In this document: positions 62,392 through 64,000 of the stretch, piece after piece | Position numbering within the stretch: position 1 is the first letter of the stretch | Layout: every line of letters starts with the position of its first letter | DNA from: Virgisporangium aliadipatigenens | GTDB lineage: Bacteria; Actinomycetota; Actinomycetes; Mycobacteriales; Micromonosporaceae | DNA length: 64,000 nt | Direction of reading: 5' to 3' | Assembly: GCF_016863615.1 (NCBI RefSeq) | Contig: NZ_BOPF01000014.1 | Coordinates: 124,001-188,000, forward strand | Translations under genes and position numbers: made by a program | Notes under the pieces: model-generated | What the model was told of the DNA's origin: nothing | Seen by the model: the letters and a program-made list of their open reading frames with translations, nothing else | Databases searched by the model: none

Positions 62392-63560
62392 TGGATGTGG
62401 GACTCAAGCGGGAACTCGAAGCCAAGGTCTACGCCGGCGAGCGGCTCAGCCGGGAGGACGGCGAGGCCCTGTACGCCAGCGACGATCTGGCCTGGCTCGG
62501 GCGCCTGGCGCATCACGTGCGCACCGCGAAGAACGGCGACCGGGTGATGTTCAACGTCAACCGGCACCTCAACCTCACCAACGTCTGCTCGGCGAGCTGC
62601 GCGTACTGCTCGTTCCAGCGCAAGCCGGGTGAGAAGGACGCGTACACGATGCGCGTGCACGAGGCGGTCGCCAAGGCGAAGGAGATGGAGGGCGAGCAGC
62701 TCACCGAGTTGCACATCGTCAACGGCCTGCATCCGACGCTGCCGTGGAAGTACTACCCGCGGGTCCTGCGCGAGCTGAAGTCCGCCCTGCCGAACGTCAA
62801 CCTCAAGGCGTTCACCGCGACCGAGATCCAGTGGTTCGAGAAGATCTCCGGCCTGCCCGCCGACGAGATCCTGGACGAGCTGATCGACGCCGGCCTGGAG
62901 TCGCTCACCGGCGGCGGCGCCGAGATCTTCGACTGGGAGGTCCGGCAGCACATCGTCGACCACGCCACCCACTGGGAGGACTGGTCGCGCATCCACCGGA
63001 TCGCCCACGCGAAGGGGCTGCGCACCCCGGCGACGATGCTGTACGGGCACATCGAGGAGCCCCGGCACCGGGTCGATCATGTGATGCGCCTCCGCGAACT
63101 CCAGGACGAGACCGGCGGGTTCGTCGTCTTCATTCCGCTGCGCTACCAGCACGACTTCGTGGACTCGGCCGACGGCAAGATCCGCAACAAGCTGCAGGCG
63201 CGCACCACGATGGCGGCGCCCGCCGAGTCGTTGAAGACGTTCGCGGTGTCGCGTCTGATGTTCGACAACGTGCCGCACGTCAAGTGCTTCTGGGTCATGC
63301 ACGGGTTGTCGCTGGCCCAACTGTCGCTGAACTTCGGGGTCGACGACCTGGACGGTTCCGTCGTCGAGTACAAGATCACGCACGACGCCGACAGCTACGG
63401 CACGCCCAACACGATGCACCGCGAGGACCTGCTGCACCTGATCCGCGACGCCGGGTTCCAGCCGGTCGAGCGCAACACCCGCTACGACGTCGTCCGCGAG
63501 TACGACCCGCCGGTGCCGCTGGCCGAGCGCCGCGCCGAGCCGCAGCAGGTGTGGGCGTGA
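62391..63560 (+). CDS. mqnE: Aminofutalosine synthase MqnE
   Basis: A 389-residue radical SAM enzyme that joins 3-[(1-carboxyvinyl)oxy]benzoate and S-adenosylmethionine to make aminofutalosine, an early step of the futalosine menaquinone route. The 4Fe-4S site is CSASCAYCSFQRK (CxxxCxxC; about residues 62-72). Other signatures are HIVNGLHPTLPWKYYP, TATEIQWF and the RTTMAAPAESLKTFAVSRLM region (read in parts). The next gene overlaps its stop (GTGA). It confirms that this organism makes menaquinone through futalosine, not the MenFDHCEB route. mqnA, mqnB, mqnC and mqnD are not in the window. Confidence 0.96.
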   Translation: MDVGLKRELEAKVYAGERLSREDGEALYASDDLAWLGRLAHHVRTAKNGDRVMFNVNRHLNLTNVCSASCAYCSFQRKPGEKDAYTMRVHEAVAKAKEMEGEQLTELHIVNGLHPTLPWKYYPRVLRELKSALPNVNLKAFTATEIQWFEKISGLPADEILDELIDAGLESLTGGGAEIFDWEVRQHIVDHATHWEDWSRIHRIAHAKGLRTPATMLYGHIEEPRHRVDHVMRLRELQDETGGFVVFIPLRYQHDFVDSADGKIRNKLQARTTMAAPAESLKTFAVSRLMFDNVPHVKCFWVMHGLSLAQLSLNFGVDDLDGSVVEYKITHDADSYGTPNTMHREDLLHLIRDAGFQPVERNTRYDVVREYDPPVPLAERRAEPQQVWA

Positions 63561-63817
63561 ACCCGGTCGTCAAGTACACGCTGGCGCGGCTGGGGCTGTT
63601 CGTCCTGGTGGCGGCGGTGCTGCTGGTGGTGCCGCTGCCGCTGGACGTGTTCCTCCGTTTGCTGATCGCGCTGCTGATCTCCGCAGTAGCCTCATATTTC
63701 CTGTTCAAGGGAATGCGGGACGAGGTGGCGAACCACCTGGCGGCGGCGATGGAACGGCGCCAGGAACGCAAGGCCCGCCTCCAGGCCGCACTGGCGGGGG
63801 AGGAAGACGAACGGTAG
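63557..63817 (+). CDS. DUF4229 small membrane protein
   Basis: An 86-residue protein with two membrane helices (ARLGLFVLVAAVLLVV and LRLLIALLISAVASYFL) and a charged helical tail (EVANHLAAAMERRQERKAR), matching DUF4229. Such proteins regularly follow mqnE in actinomycetes. GTG 63557 overlaps the mqnE stop, so it is co-translated. Function unknown. Confidence 0.88.
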   Translation: MNPVVKYTLARLGLFVLVAAVLLVVPLPLDVFLRLLIALLISAVASYFLFKGMRDEVANHLAAAMERRQERKARLQAALAGEEDER

Positions 63818-63922
63818 ACCCTTCCACCGCCCCGCGCAGTTATCGACGTCTATTGATTGGCGGCGGGCGGCGTGGTGGATTGACCGGATCCCTCTCCACC
63901 TCCGCTGACCATAGGAGGCGTC

Positions 63923-64000
63923 ATGGATCCGCGCGTCGAGGCCCGGAAACCCCGGGTGCGCAAGAGAGCGTTCCTGCTCGTGACGACATCGGCCCTCGCA
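63923..64000 (+). CDS. Start of a secreted or membrane protein, cut by the window edge
   Basis: The first 26 codons of a gene with ATG 63923 and an AGGAGG site six bases upstream. The visible part (MDPRVEARKPRVRKRAFLL) is a positively charged N-region running into a hydrophobic stretch (LLVTTSALA), as in a signal peptide or first helix. The rest is outside the window. Confidence 0.7.
   Translation, partial: MDPRVEARKPRVRKRAFLLVTTSALA

Overview
The window is 64 kb of very GC-rich, densely packed chromosomal DNA from an actinomycete. DUF397/XRE gene pairs, a BldC-like regulator, DUF4192, DUF4229, DUF6457 and DUF6458 proteins, the futalosine menaquinone route and large Pro/Ala low-complexity proteins with short repeated motifs all point to the Micromonosporaceae or a close relative (inference from gene content). 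I see no tRNA, rRNA, CRISPR array, insertion sequence or prophage. It reads as core chromosome with a few accessory cassettes.

Layout. 1-5.7 kb: RlpA-like wall protein, membrane PP2C phosphatase, FadE5-type acyl-CoA dehydrogenase, SixA-type phosphatase, two small membrane proteins. 5.7-10.5 kb: NHL-thioredoxin fusion, an 868-residue low-complexity membrane protein, a 42-residue small protein. 10.6-14.4 kb: bkdABC-type 2-oxoacid dehydrogenase operon (E1 alpha, E1 beta, E2). 15.4-18.0 kb: a divergent cassette of an NrtR-like Nudix regulator, an SPFH protein and a NAD-kinase-like protein, with two palindromes between them. 18-26.6 kb: PQQ-type propeller, hypothetical proteins, GNAT, DUF4192, and the formate dehydrogenase/molybdenum cofactor genes fdhD, mobA and DUF6457. 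26.7-31.8 kb: propeller lipoprotein, Lrp regulator divergent from a DDAH-like hydrolase, isochorismatase-like hydrolase, STAS-like protein. 31.8-33.6 kb: papain-like protease operon with its own chagasin-type inhibitor. 33.7-42.2 kb: a signalling island with a PH-domain protein, an ATPase-GAF-PP2C phosphatase, a soluble multi-HAMP hybrid histidine kinase, a response regulator and a STAS antagonist.

42.3-48.0 kb is a respiratory maturation block: hemL, a phosphoglycerate-mutase-like protein, a TlpA-like thioredoxin lipoprotein, ccdA, resB and ccsB. Heme synthesis and System II cytochrome c maturation lie on one strand. Two paralogous LPITG surface proteins follow. 51.3-63.8 kb carries the late menaquinone genes: UbiD-like mqnL, UbiA-like mqnP, UbiX-like mqnM and mqnE. 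They are interrupted by an XRE/DUF397 pair, a BldC-like regulator, an Lrp-aminotransferase pair, a zinc-ribbon low-complexity protein and an NlpC/P60 hydrolase. Cytochrome c, heme and menaquinone functions together make this half of the window a respiratory chain assembly region.

Genes are tightly coupled. Same-strand neighbours often overlap through ATGA or GTGA, and convergent genes often overlap at their stops. Where they do not, strong GC-rich hairpins act as terminators.
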